Origin: Dehalococcoidia bacterium
GTDB taxonomy: Bacteria; Chloroflexota; Dehalococcoidia; UBA3495
Assembly (NCBI GenBank): GCA_030753265.1
Contig: JASMCQ010000113.1
Coordinates: forward strand, 1 to 53,417
Length of the DNA: 53,417 nucleotides
Direction of reading: 5' to 3'
Below are positions 17,190 through 25,394 of the stretch, piece after piece. Position numbers and translations under genes: made by a program. A model generated the notes under the pieces. That model was not told the DNA's origin. It did not search any database and was given only the letters and a program-made list of their open reading frames with translations. The first letter of the stretch is position 1. Each line of letters opens with the position of its first letter.

Positions 17190-18287
17190 CTAACTCTTCT
17201 TCTCCGGGTAGCCTACCACCAGCCAGTCCGGGCCGACGGTTCGGACGCTGGCTCCTTCCATTCGCCAAGCGCCGGCCAACTGCTCGACTCCTCGGCCCTC
17301 TACTGGGGATGAGGCCTGTGAGCCCCCGATGATCAGTGGCGCGATGAAAGCGTACACCTTGTCAACCAGCCTGGCGTCGAACAGGGAGCCAAGGACCATC
17401 CCGCCCCCTTCTACCATCAAGCTTACCACGTCGCGGCGGCCCAGTTCTGCCAGCAGCTCTCCCAAGTCCACGCGGCCGTCCTCGCCGGCGGGAAGTTGAA
17501 GCACTTCGGCCCCGGCCCTTTCCAGCCGGGCCACGTCTTCCGAAGAGGCTTTTTCAGTGCAGGCGATGAGAGTGTGCTCCGGCTGCCCAAACAACCCAGA
17601 TTCGCCGGGGGTGCGGCATCGGCTGTCGACGACCACCCGCAGCGGTTGTCGCGGCAGGGGGTTGCCTTCCGGGTCGCGGGCCGTCAATTGAGGGTCGTCG
17701 GCCAGCACGGTGTTAACGCCCACCAGGATACCATCGATCTCCCGCCGCATTTGCTGGACCAAACCCCGGGATTCCGGGCCGGTTACCCACCTGGAATCCC
17801 CGGTGCGGGTCGCGATCTTGCCGTCCAGACTCATAGCAAATTTGGCGCTGACAAAGGGGATGCCGGTTGTGATGTGCTTGGTGAAAGCCTCATAAATCTC
17901 TTGGGCCGACTCGGACTCCTCGCCGATTACCGCCTCAATCCCGGCCGACCGGAGTTCAGCGCATCCCCGGCCCGAGACCCGGGGATTGGGGTCCAGCGCA
18001 GCCAAGCAGACCCGCACGATCCCGGCGGCGATGATAGCTTGGGTGCACGGAGGCGTGCGGCCGAAGTTACAGCAGGGCTCCAGGGAAGTGTAGAGCGTGG
18101 CGCCTCTCGACGCGGCCCCGGCATGCTCGAGGGCGCCGATCTCCGCGTGGCGCTGCCCCGGCGGCAGAGTGGACCCGCAGCCGATCTCCAGGCCGTCCTT
18201 GATGATGACGGCGCCAACCGCGGGATTTGGGCTAGTCGAGCCCAGAACCTGCCGTGCTAGGCCGATGGCCTTCTGCATCGGGGTCAT
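17190..18287 (-). CDS. ribD: Bifunctional riboflavin biosynthesis deaminase/reductase RibD
   Basis: This 365-residue enzyme does the deamination and reduction steps after GTP cyclohydrolase II. The N-terminal cytidine-deaminase-like domain has the zinc/catalytic signature HAEIGAL and EPCCNFGRTPPCTQAI. The C-terminal reductase domain has FAMSLDGKIATRTGDSRWVTG, VGVNTVLADDPQLTAR and the VEGGG motif. I start at ATG 18287 (MTPMQKAIGLARQ), which gives the usual N-terminus; an upstream in-frame start at 18353 would add 22 unlikely residues. It is the first gene of the rib operon. No FMN riboswitch is recognisable upstream. Confidence 0.94.
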   Translation of the reverse strand: MTPMQKAIGLARQVLGSTSPNPAVGAVIIKDGLEIGCGSTLPPGQRHAEIGALEHAGAASRGATLYTSLEPCCNFGRTPPCTQAIIAAGIVRVCLAALDPNPRVSGRGCAELRSAGIEAVIGEESESAQEIYEAFTKHITTGIPFVSAKFAMSLDGKIATRTGDSRWVTGPESRGLVQQMRREIDGILVGVNTVLADDPQLTARDPEGNPLPRQPLRVVVDSRCRTPGESGLFGQPEHTLIACTEKASSEDVARLERAGAEVLQLPAGEDGRVDLGELLAELGRRDVVSLMVEGGGMVLGSLFDARLVDKVYAFIAPLIIGGSQASSPVEGRGVEQLAGAWRMEGASVRTVGPDWLVVGYPEKKS

Positions 18288-18776
18288 GTCAACCCCACCA
18301 CGGCCCGCGGGCGCTTGGCTGTGAGCCTGTCCGCCAGTAGCTGAACGCCTCAATACCCAACGCCCCAGGGGAAGAGGCGGGCCGTTTGGATATCCAACGG
18401 CACGGTAGCGAAATCGCGAACAATCCCACGCCCAGTTCCTCTTCGATAGTCTGGTCGCTTAGAACCATATCTCCCCGGTAAGAAGATGGCACGGCCTGAT
18501 GCCATTTGCCAACAGGGAAATTCTAGCAAGCTGCCACTCGAGCCGCAAGCGGAGGCATCCGGAAGCCACCCCAATTGTTCCCCAGTGCCCCGCCAAGAAT
18601 TTGCCGCCGGGCCCGCGGAGACCGCTGTGTCGAGGGACGAATAAAGGCCGGCGCCGACCCGACAAAGCGGATCGGCGCCGGCCTTTCTCTTGTTCCCCGG
18701 CGGGGGTGCCCTGGAACTCTATTTTCATGCTCCTACCTGGGGTTGGCTCGCTCAGCGAACCTCCACGCTGGGGTGG
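18288..18776. other. Intergenic region upstream of ribD
   Basis: These 489 bases hold no gene that I can support. A near-perfect palindrome GCCGTTTGGAT-ATCCAACGGC is at 18381-18401. A strong terminator for the SIMPL gene is at 18643-18686. The promoter of the rib operon must lie here but I cannot point to it. Confidence 0.5.
18643..18686 (-). terminator. Strong rho-independent terminator hairpin
   Basis: The arms at 18643-18657 and 18672-18686 form a perfect 15-bp GC-rich stem (AAAGGCCGGCGCCGA and its complement) with a 14-nt loop. It lies about 90 nt past the stop of the SIMPL gene on the minus strand, where the stem ends in TTT. Its symmetry means it could work in both directions. Confidence 0.75.
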
Positions 18777-19796
18777 CTAGACCTCCGGCTCGATGATCTC
18801 GAAGGCCGCCTGGACCGACACTCTTACATCCAGCTCCCCGGACATGAAGGGTGTTGGCGCCGCCATATCCGCGAAGGCTGCCCGCTCCATTACCACCATG
18901 GGAGATGGCGCGAATCCGCCTGACTCGGTGATGTAGTTGAGTCTACCCAGTTGAACTCCCGCCAGGGAGGCCATCTGCTCGGCTTTGGCCCTGAGATTCT
19001 CGATAGCCTCGGCCCGTGCCTCGTCCTTCAATGCCGTGGTGTCCTCAATGCTGAAGCTAACGTTCTGGAACCGGGCCAGGTCGCCGCCCGCCTCGATCGC
19101 CCCGTCGACGATTTCGCCCAAAGAGTCCAGGCTTCGAACTGTGACGGTTAGCTGGTTGGTCACCTGGTAACCCAGGACCACTTGCTCCCGCTCCAGCACG
19201 CACTCACTGCTGCCCTTCGGCCTCCCAATCGCTTCGAGTTGCATTACGGGCTCGGGGGACTCCGGCGCACCCACGTGGAGTACGTCCAGCTCTACTTCGG
19301 CGCCCGATCTTTCCCCTTCTTCAAAGCACCTGGTGACTTCACGCGAGGTGTATTGGGCATTGATGTTGAAACGGCTGGTCTGAATGTCCCGGTCGGCGAT
19401 GCCTCGGGATTTCAGGGCCTCCAGCGTTTGCCCCATCGCCTCAGCGGCGCTGGCCCGGGCCTCTGCCACGGTGTCGGCGAAGGCGACGATGTCCAGATTC
19501 AGGGTTGCCAGGTCCGGAGCGGCACTGGCCTCTCCTTGGCCGGAAACCCAGATGCCGGCGTTGGTGCCCGCCGGAGTGCTGCCGGCGCTCCGGGCCAGCG
19601 CTTCGAACGCGGCGGAGCCGACCGGCGAACTCAGGAGACCCGCCAGATCCGCCGCCTGTTGCTGCTGAGCCTCCGGTGGCGCGGCGTTGGCCGCTGGCGT
19701 CTCCGCATCCGAGCCGCAGGCTACGAGAGCGAGCAACCCAACTCCCAGTCCCAAGGCCACCAGATGAACTCTTCCCCGTTTGATTACCCCGAACAT
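18777..19796 (-). CDS. SIMPL-domain (DUF541) lipoprotein
   Basis: This 339-residue exported protein starts with a lipoprotein signal: basic residues, a hydrophobic run, and the lipobox LVAC with the modified Cys near residue 26. A Gln/Ala-rich linker follows, then a SIMPL/DUF541 domain from about residue 85 (GIWVSGQGEASAAPDLATLN) to the end (GELDVRVSVQAAFEI). Inside the domain are the typical features TLEALKSRGIADRDIQTS and the long helix DEARAEAIENLRAKAEQMASLAG. SIMPL proteins are periplasmic or membrane-anchored; their biochemical role is largely unknown. The ATG at 19796 is set by AGGAGG immediately upstream. It follows the sigma/anti-sigma pair on the same strand, separated by that operon's terminator. 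Confidence 0.85.
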   Translation of the reverse strand: MFGVIKRGRVHLVALGLGVGLLALVACGSDAETPAANAAPPEAQQQQAADLAGLLSSPVGSAAFEALARSAGSTPAGTNAGIWVSGQGEASAAPDLATLNLDIVAFADTVAEARASAAEAMGQTLEALKSRGIADRDIQTSRFNINAQYTSREVTRCFEEGERSGAEVELDVLHVGAPESPEPVMQLEAIGRPKGSSECVLEREQVVLGYQVTNQLTVTVRSLDSLGEIVDGAIEAGGDLARFQNVSFSIEDTTALKDEARAEAIENLRAKAEQMASLAGVQLGRLNYITESGGFAPSPMVVMERAAFADMAAPTPFMSGELDVRVSVQAAFEIIEPEV

Positions 19797-20115
19797 TTTT
19801 CCTCCTCCTGATGATCTACTGAATATTGCTCCGGACGTTCCCTTTCGCCGATGCTTGACTCGGCGCCAGGCCTTTCTTGGTATATGACGGAACGACCTGA
19901 AGAAAAGTTCCAGCCTTTTGAAAACTCCTTGGCCCCGGCAGGTCCTGTTTTTTGGTGAGTGAGATGGTTTGGCATTTTCGCAAACTAGTCCGGCCCTCTT
20001 CCCGTGGTCTGCGGAGTTATCGTCGCGCTCGGCTCCCAAGTCCCATTTCCAAGAAAAAAGGCCGGCGTCTGGCCAGCCTTTCGCTTGAAGAAGCGGTTAT
20101 GGCTATGGTCCGCCT
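19797..20115. other. Intergenic region between anti-sigma and SIMPL genes
   Basis: About 320 bases carry the terminator of the anti-sigma gene (20053-20081). The promoter of the SIMPL gene presumably lies here but I cannot place it with confidence. No gene is apparent. Confidence 0.5.
20053..20081 (-). terminator. Rho-independent terminator after the anti-sigma gene
   Basis: On the minus strand AAAGGCTGGCC-AGAC-GCCGGCCTTT forms a ~10-bp stem with one mismatch and is followed directly by a TTTTTTCTT tract. It begins about 35 nt after the anti-sigma stop codon. Confidence 0.8.
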
Positions 20116-21111
20116 TCAGCTTCGGTCCGCCCGGCGAGAGAGTGTCATCTTCCACACCAAGCCGGCCAAGAACAGCGCACCGGCAACGGCCACCAAGCCC
20201 TCAAGCACCCGCCAGAAAGCGGCGGTCCCCTCTTCCTCGGACACGGTAAGCTCCCTGGACTCCGGCCCCGCCGCGGGAACCCTCATTCCCTCTTGAAGGG
20301 ACCCGGGCCCGGTCTCCGGAGGCGACGCAGCTGCTGATGATTCGATTGTCGGCTGGCCTCCGTTTTCCAGGGCTTCCGCGGCGGCTTTCGGGGGAGGTTC
20401 TGCGACCAACTCAGTCTCTACCTCGGTGTCTACCGGTTCGCCGGCGGCCACTGGCGCCGCGGCGGCCCGCGCAAGTGGGGCCGGAGAGGGTTCGGCGAAG
20501 GCTGTTCCAGTCTCGGGTTTCGCGGCCGGCGGAGCATCCAACTGCATGGCAAGGGGAGCCGGAGACGGCTCAGCAGCGGGGGCTGCGGTTGCGGCCGGTG
20601 CGGCGGCGGCCGGTGCGGCGGCGGGCAACTCTAGAATTGGATTTCCATCATCGGCGACCAGGGACTGGTCCTTGGCGACGGCACTCTCCAGCACACGAAC
20701 CGCCATTGCCTGGCCGTCCGCCTCTCGCGAGGTCAACTGCCCGCCGGGGGCCAGCATACCGGTGGCGTCCGCGGAAACCAGCACCGCCAGCACGATGGCC
20801 GCCACCGAGGCAGCCCCGGCGAAAGCCCACTGGGGCAACCTCATTGGCGGCGAAAGCCGGGCCCGGACCAGTTCCGGTGGCGGTGCAACCATGGTAAAGC
20901 TGCGGCGGGGAGCTTCCATCGGGAGTTGCCGCAGCATTACCACGGCGGTCCGAAGTGAATCCAACTCATCCCGGCAAGCCTCGCACGACGCAAGTTCCCG
21001 GTCCGCACGGGCCATAGCGCCTGTTCCCAACCGGCCGTCCAGGTACTCGGTCAGGGTTTCAGGCTTGATGTGTTGGTGGTTTCGTCTTATGGACCACATA
21101 ACCTTACTCAC
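20116..21111 (-). CDS. Anti-sigma factor with degenerate zinc-finger motif and two membrane segments
   Basis: This 331-residue membrane protein is encoded directly after an ECF sigma factor, which it overlaps by 8 nt (translational coupling). The N-terminal cytoplasmic domain resembles the zinc-binding anti-sigma fold (LTEYLDGRLGTGAMARADREL-x-x-CEACRDEL). The CxxC pair is present, but the His usually four residues before it is Glu. A membrane helix follows near residues 95-113 (FAGAASVAAIVLAVLVS). Next comes an extended Ala/Pro/Glu-rich low-complexity part of about 150 residues, and a second membrane helix near the C-terminus (VLEGLVAVAGALFLAGLVW). By analogy it holds the sigma factor at the membrane until a surface signal arrives. 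The function is inferred from position and domain pattern. Confidence 0.82.
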   Translation of the reverse strand: MSKVMWSIRRNHQHIKPETLTEYLDGRLGTGAMARADRELASCEACRDELDSLRTAVVMLRQLPMEAPRRSFTMVAPPPELVRARLSPPMRLPQWAFAGAASVAAIVLAVLVSADATGMLAPGGQLTSREADGQAMAVRVLESAVAKDQSLVADDGNPILELPAAAPAAAAPAATAAPAAEPSPAPLAMQLDAPPAAKPETGTAFAEPSPAPLARAAAAPVAAGEPVDTEVETELVAEPPPKAAAEALENGGQPTIESSAAASPPETGPGSLQEGMRVPAAGPESRELTVSEEEGTAAFWRVLEGLVAVAGALFLAGLVWKMTLSRRADRS

Positions 21112-21739
21112 TATGACGGAAACGGGAGGGCAAGAGTTCCCCGATTCCTTGCAGGAAATCCCGGAGTCCTCGCCGCCCCCGGCTGACGCGTGATTTTACC
21201 GTCCCCAGGGAGCAGTTCATGGTCAAAGCCACCTCTTCGTAGCTCAAGCCCTGAATATCCACCAGTACCACCGCCAGTCGTTGCTCTTCTTGAAGCGAGT
21301 TCAGGCCGCGCTGAATGGCCCGGTTCATCTCCCCGCGCTCGGCGTGTGCCTCCGGGGATTCCTCGCCTGAGGGCAGGTCCGTGGCGCTGGGAGTTCGATC
21401 GGCGTCCTCCGCGTCCACGGGCAAAGGGTCGAGGGGTGAGGTCGGCCGGGACCGGCGGGCCCGCATCATGTCCCGGCAGGTGTTGGCGACAATCCGCATG
21501 AGCCAGGCCTTGAGGTTGTCACCCCGGTAGTTGTGAAATGCCCGGTACGCCGAGACGAGGCTTTCCTGGACCGCATCCTCGGCCAACGCCCAATCGTCCA
21601 GCATGCGGCGAGCCAGGTTATAGGCCTGGACCTGAAAGGTCTCGATGATGCAGTTGAAACAGCTGGGGCGGCCGGTACGGTCCCGCAACGGCAGTGGGGT
21701 ATGAGTGGTGCAGCGGAATGTCTCTGAGGTGCTCACCAT
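21104..21739 (-). CDS. ECF-family RNA polymerase sigma factor
   Basis: This 211-residue protein has the two conserved regions of ECF sigma factors. Region 2 is YNLARRMLDDWALAEDAVQE followed by SLVSAYRAFHNYRGDNLKAW (core-binding and -10 recognition). Region 4 is LNSLQEEQRLAVVLVDIQGL then SYEEVALTMNCSLGTVKSRV (helix-turn-helix for the -35). A ~45-residue acidic, proline-rich linker joins them. The N-terminus is odd and includes C-x-x-C-like cysteines (PSCFNC); the ATG at 21739 has only a weak ribosome site, so the start is uncertain. It is co-transcribed with its presumed anti-sigma partner. Confidence 0.9.
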   Translation of the reverse strand: MVSTSETFRCTTHTPLPLRDRTGRPSCFNCIIETFQVQAYNLARRMLDDWALAEDAVQESLVSAYRAFHNYRGDNLKAWLMRIVANTCRDMMRARRSRPTSPLDPLPVDAEDADRTPSATDLPSGEESPEAHAERGEMNRAIQRGLNSLQEEQRLAVVLVDIQGLSYEEVALTMNCSLGTVKSRVSRGRRGLRDFLQGIGELLPSRFRHSE

Positions 21740-21867
21740 CGCCGGCTATCTTTGGGCGAGCCGGTCTGGCGAGTCGAAATCGGGGGTGTTTCCAAGAAAA
21801 CCTGGCAATCTGATTAGACGGCGGATGCAAACGGGTTCGGCCCGCAATGGCGGAGCGCCATGCCGGC

Positions 21868-22077
21868 CTAGTGGAAGGGGCAAACGAACTTAAGGGTACT
21901 GACCAGAGAGGTGTGGTCCTGCCCTTCGCCGGCTCCGTCTTCGGCCAGCGAAGCGGCGGAACCGCCCTCGCCAAGGGCCTCGCCGTTCACCGCCTGGTTA
22001 ACGGCGCCGGCTAAGGTTAGGATCATTGACACCGCCAGGACCCCGATGACCAGGATGGCCATCAGCTTGGGTTTCAT
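21868..22077 (-). CDS. Small exported or membrane-anchored protein, unknown function
   Basis: A 69-residue open frame starts MKPKLMAILVIGVLAVSMIL, a clean positively charged N-terminus plus hydrophobic helix, followed by a Gly/Glu/Ala-rich soluble tail. The ATG at 22077 has GGAGGG ten bases upstream. It reads towards the sigma factor gene 128 nt away and might share its transcript. I do not recognise a domain. The signal-like start and ribosome site are the reasons for calling it real. Confidence 0.5.
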   Translation of the reverse strand: MKPKLMAILVIGVLAVSMILTLAGAVNQAVNGEALGEGGSAASLAEDGAGEGQDHTSLVSTLKFVCPFH

Positions 22078-22336
22078 AGCCGCTGGGCCCTCCGTGAAAA
22101 GCGAGATATTGCGCGGATCGACACCAGCTTATTCTATAGCTTTCGCCGATGGATTGCCAGTCGGCCCGTTTTCGACATTATCTGGACCCGGAAGCCGAAT
22201 ACACGCCTACTTTGGCCAGTTCAGCCCCGACATCTGCTTATCCGACCGCTCAAACGCCGACAGGTCTGCTATACTGCAACCGCCAACTCCTTGGAGCGAC
22301 CTCGGCCGGTATGAGGCGCGCATTGGACCCGCCCCG

Positions 22337-23074
22337 ATGGACCTAGACAGGAATCGGCGCGCCCGCCGCTTTTTCGACGGGATCGCCCAGCGGTACGACC
22401 TGCTCTCCGAGTTGTTGTCCTTCTTTCAGTTCGGCCGGTGGCGGCGATTCCTGGTCTCCCGTTTGAGCGTTCGCTCCGGTGACACGGTACTGGACCTCTG
22501 CACCGGGACCGCCACGGTGGCGGACCGGATGGCAAGGACCCTTGACGTGAAGGTCGTGGGTGTGGACCTGAGCGCCGAGATGCTCCAGGGAGCCCGGCGA
22601 AGAATCTCCAGCCGGCGGCTCGACGGAAGAGTGTCTCTGCTCATGGGCCGGGCGGAGAACCTGGCCTTTACCGACGGGTGTTTCGACGCGGTGTGCTTCA
22701 CCTATTTGCTGCGCTATGTGGACGACCCGGCTGCCACCCTTGAAGAGATAGTCAGGGTCCTCAAACCCGGCGGATGCCTGATTTCCCTGGAGTTCGGTAT
22801 GCCCACCAACGTATTGGCGCGGGGCCTCTGGCATGCCTATGCCAAGGCGGCACTTCCCATGGCGACCAGGTTCCTGTCCCCGGGATGGCGGGATCTGGGA
22901 ACGTTCCTTGGCCCCAACATTGAGGCATTTTGCCGGTCTTACCCCCTGGAACACCTCCTGCAGATGTGGTGGGATCTGGACATATCAGACCTCCGGATCA
23001 AGCGCTTGTCCCTGGGCGGAGGTGTGGTCATGTGGGGCACCAAGAGCGCTGAGGGGACCCAGCGCAAAGTTTGA
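22337..23074 (+). CDS. UbiE/MenG-family class I SAM-dependent methyltransferase
   Basis: This 245-residue protein is close to the UbiE/COQ5 family, which C-methylates the ring of ubiquinone or menaquinone precursors. It opens with the family signature RRFFDGIAQRYDLLSELLSF and WRR. The SAM-binding motif I is VLDLCTGTATVA, the acidic end of strand 2 is VGVDLSAEM, and post-I/motif II are AENLAFTDGCFDAVCFTYLL. The family's C-terminal signature GGGVVMWGTK is kept. The ATG at 22337 gives the expected N-terminus; the frame is open further upstream without a plausible start. Its menaquinone role is likely if the cell respires with menaquinone, but other substrates are possible. It is divergent from the small exported protein. 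Confidence 0.85.
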   Translation: MDLDRNRRARRFFDGIAQRYDLLSELLSFFQFGRWRRFLVSRLSVRSGDTVLDLCTGTATVADRMARTLDVKVVGVDLSAEMLQGARRRISSRRLDGRVSLLMGRAENLAFTDGCFDAVCFTYLLRYVDDPAATLEEIVRVLKPGGCLISLEFGMPTNVLARGLWHAYAKAALPMATRFLSPGWRDLGTFLGPNIEAFCRSYPLEHLLQMWWDLDISDLRIKRLSLGGGVVMWGTKSAEGTQRKV

Positions 23075-23108
23075 AATGTTCCATCGATAGACGATTGCAG
23101 TAATGTGA

Positions 23109-23404
23109 ACGCCCGGAACGGTTTATCTGGACCAGCTGTTGGTGACGCTGCTGGCGTTCTTCCTCGCGGTCAGCATCGGCGCCCGTGCCTTGGATGAGCT
23201 GAACGGCCGGCCCTTGGCCACGAAGATTTCAACCCCGGTCCTGCATGGTTTGGGATTGGCCCCATTGGTGGAGAAGTCGCCCTGGGAGACTGGGCCGGCA
23301 TCGCCGGGACGGCATGGATACTCCCTTTCGTAGCCTTCGGCGGGTTCATTGTCATCGCCTATAATCTAGGTCTCTGGAAGAACAGGTTCCACTCGAATTG
23401 CTGA
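23109..23404 (+). pseudogene. Frameshifted fragment of a UbiA-like membrane protein gene
   Basis: The frame from 23109 encodes VYLDQLLVTLLAFFLAVSIG, then ARALDELNGRPLATKIS and HGLGLAP. Near 23262 the reading frame is lost. Another frame continues the same protein sense: GEVALGDWAGIAGTAWILPF, then VAFGGFIVIAYNLGLWKNRF and a stop at 23402. The ALDELNGRPL and FIVIAYNLxL segments resemble hypothetical UbiA-like prenyltransferase family membrane proteins. Both ends are missing and at least one frameshift is present. A sequencing error would explain the shift but not the truncation. Confidence 0.5.
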
Positions 23405-23435
23405 GCGCCCCATTGCCAACCTTGTAACGATCAAA

Positions 23436-23477
23436 TCCCCTTCAGTCCCCTTTTCGTAAAAGGGGGATACAGGGGGA
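23436..23477. repeat. Palindromic dispersed repeat (hairpin)
   Basis: TCCCC-TTCAG-TCCCCTTTT (23436-23454) pairs with AAAAGGGGGA-TACAG-GGGGA (23458-23477) around a CGT loop. It has the look of a small miniature-transposon or REP-like repeat. A degraded piece of the 2745-type palindrome (TTCTGAACGAAG-TGATGAATCTC) follows at 23566-23602. The rest of the 23405-23750 interval is without a gene. Confidence 0.55.
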
Positions 23478-23697
23478 TTTCCCCCGCCTTCTAGCAACGA
23501 CTGGCAACCGAGAAGGCGCCGAGACTTCCTAAACTGCCCGGTACACAGCCAACTGAATCGCCGAAAATTGGCGTTCTGAACGAAGTGATGAATCTCAGTA
23601 CCGTCCCTCCGCGGGGTGGTCAACTGGTTTTCGAAGGGCGTGATCGGGTAAGTCGGGTCCCACCTCCTCGGCGAAAGGCTCTCGTGAAGGGCGTTCG

Positions 23698-23706
23698 TGT
23701 TACAAT
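23698..23706 (+). promoter_or_regulatory. Extended -10 promoter candidate for selA
   Basis: TGT-TACAAT is an extended -10 element 45 nt upstream of the selA start. No good -35 box accompanies it. Confidence 0.4.
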
Positions 23707-23751
23707 ATAGCCCGTTTCAAGGCCATCTCAGGCTCAGATTGTGAGAAGGAA

Positions 23752-25140
23752 ATGCAATTTCGCCACCTGCCCAGCGTGGACAAGGTCATGGGCATCGACA
23801 CGGTGCTGGCCATGGCGACGGCCTACAACCGGGAGTGGGTAGTCGATCTGGTTCGCCGGCAGTTGGACGAGGCCAGGCAGCGGATCCGCCAGGGAGGAGA
23901 AGCCCCAACTCCGGCAGAACTGGCCGAGGCGGTCTGCCACGAGATCGAATCGGTGGCCCAAGCCGAGCCGCGCCACGTAATCAACGCCACCGGGGTCGTA
24001 ATCCACACCAACCTGGGGCGTGCCCCCCTGAGCCAAGCTGCCACCGACGCAATGCTGCGGGCCGCCCGGGGATACTCCAACCTGGAGCTAGACCTGGAAA
24101 GCGGACGGCGCGGCTCCCGGCAGGCCCACCTGCAGTCCTTGCTTCGCCAGTTGACCGGCGCGGAGGCGGCGCTTGCGGTTAACAACAACGCCTCGGCAGT
24201 GCTGCTGGGGCTGACTGCCCTGGCCGCTGGAAACAAAGAGGGAAGGAAAGAAGGAAAAGAGGTAATAGTCTCCCGTGGCGAATCGGTCGAAATCGGCGGC
24301 GGCTTCAGGATACCGGACGTACTGCGCCAAAGTGGCGGCACCCTCGTGGACGTCGGCACCACCAACCGGACTTATGCCCGGGACTACGAGGACGCCATCA
24401 CGGATAACACCGCGGCCCTGCTCAAGGTCCACTCCAGTAATTTCCGGGTCGAAGGATTTACGGAGACAGTGGAGCCCGAAGAGTTGGTGGAGCTGGGGCA
24501 GCGGTACGGGGTCCCCGTCCTGCACGACGTGGGCAGCGGCTGTCTTCTGCCCACGGAGCGCTACGGCCTGGCCCATGAGCCGACACCCCAGGAGAGTATT
24601 GCCGCCGGGGTCGGCCTGGTCCTTTTCTCCGGGGACAAGCTGTTGGGGGGCCCCCAGTCCGGGATAGTGGTGGGAAGACGGGATCAGGTGGAGTTGCTGG
24701 CCCGGCACCCGCTGGCCCGGGCAATCCGAATCGACAAGTTCAGCCTGGCTGCCTTGACCGCCACCCTGCTCCACTATTTGAAAGGGGAAGCCCTAACGGA
24801 CATACCTATCTGGAGGATGATTGCCACTCCTGAGGAGGCCGTCCGGGACCGGGCGAACCTCTGGGAAAAGCAACTGGGAAAGGGCGCCGGTGTGGAACCG
24901 GCCCGCTCGGCAATCGGCGGAGGCAGCTTGCCCGGTGAGACCCTGCCTTCGTGGGTGCTGACGGTATCCTGCGAGGATGTCCCCGGCGGGCCCGAGGAAG
25001 TGATGGGAAGACTGCGCCGGGCCGACCCGCCAGTGGTGGCCCGCATCGAGGAAAATAGGGTGCTTCTCGACCCTCGGACGGTGCTCCCCGAGGAGGATGA
25101 ACCTCTGCTGAGGGCGGTGCGCGGGGCGCTGGGTCGATAG
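23752..25140 (+). CDS. selA: L-seryl-tRNA(Sec) selenium transferase (selenocysteine synthase)
   Basis: SelA converts seryl-tRNA(Sec) to selenocysteinyl-tRNA(Sec) with selenophosphate. The 462-residue protein starts with the family signature FRHLPSVDKVM and has HVINATGVVIHTNLGRAPLS, the glycine-rich YSNLELDLESGRRGSR, and the Schiff-base lysine K296 in LFSGDKLLGGPQ (E. coli K295). Length matches bacterial SelA. A short Lys/Glu-rich insertion (NKEGRKEGKEV) near residue 160 is unusual. AAGGA sits just before the ATG. No selB, selC or selD is in the window, so they must be elsewhere. Its presence about 2.5 kb from the double-TGA MerB-like gene supports UGA decoding as selenocysteine in this organism. 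Confidence 0.96.
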   Translation: MQFRHLPSVDKVMGIDTVLAMATAYNREWVVDLVRRQLDEARQRIRQGGEAPTPAELAEAVCHEIESVAQAEPRHVINATGVVIHTNLGRAPLSQAATDAMLRAARGYSNLELDLESGRRGSRQAHLQSLLRQLTGAEAALAVNNNASAVLLGLTALAAGNKEGRKEGKEVIVSRGESVEIGGGFRIPDVLRQSGGTLVDVGTTNRTYARDYEDAITDNTAALLKVHSSNFRVEGFTETVEPEELVELGQRYGVPVLHDVGSGCLLPTERYGLAHEPTPQESIAAGVGLVLFSGDKLLGGPQSGIVVGRRDQVELLARHPLARAIRIDKFSLAALTATLLHYLKGEALTDIPIWRMIATPEEAVRDRANLWEKQLGKGAGVEPARSAIGGGSLPGETLPSWVLTVSCEDVPGGPEEVMGRLRRADPPVVARIEENRVLLDPRTVLPEEDEPLLRAVRGALGR

Positions 25141-25233
25141 CGACAGAGCGGTGGCACATCCCGGTACCTGAAATAGAAAATTGCCGCCAGAATCGTCCGC
25201 TCACCGTGAGGTTGGCGGCGGGCGCGTGGCCAG

Positions 25234-25260
25234 TGGTTCGACAAGCTCACCACGAACGGT
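25234..25260. repeat. Dispersed repeat, copy A
   Basis: TGGTTCGACAAGCTCACCAC followed by GAACGGT contains the short inverted arms GTTCG/CGAAC. A second copy, with one base different in the core, is at 51671-51697; in both, an 'aaaggag/aaaggaa' sequence follows ~45 nt later. Confidence 0.6.
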
Positions 25261-25394
25261 TTTTGTAACCCCGTTTGCCGAAAGGAAGTATTGGTTTCAG
25301 TTTTCGACTGGAATAGCTAGGCCTGTGGCGGGCCCCGGTTTCAGGGTGAAGACCTTCGAAAAATCTGGCGTTCAATCGTAATAAGGATTAACGA

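Noticed and set aside
18288..18776. FMN riboswitch upstream of ribD
   Set aside because: I searched both strands by eye for the conserved RFN blocks and found none.
25141..25394. tRNA-Sec (selC) next to selA
   Set aside because: GGTTCGACAAG looks like a T-arm, but no acceptor stem or anticodon arm can be folded around it, and the same 27 bp occurs as a repeat at 51671.
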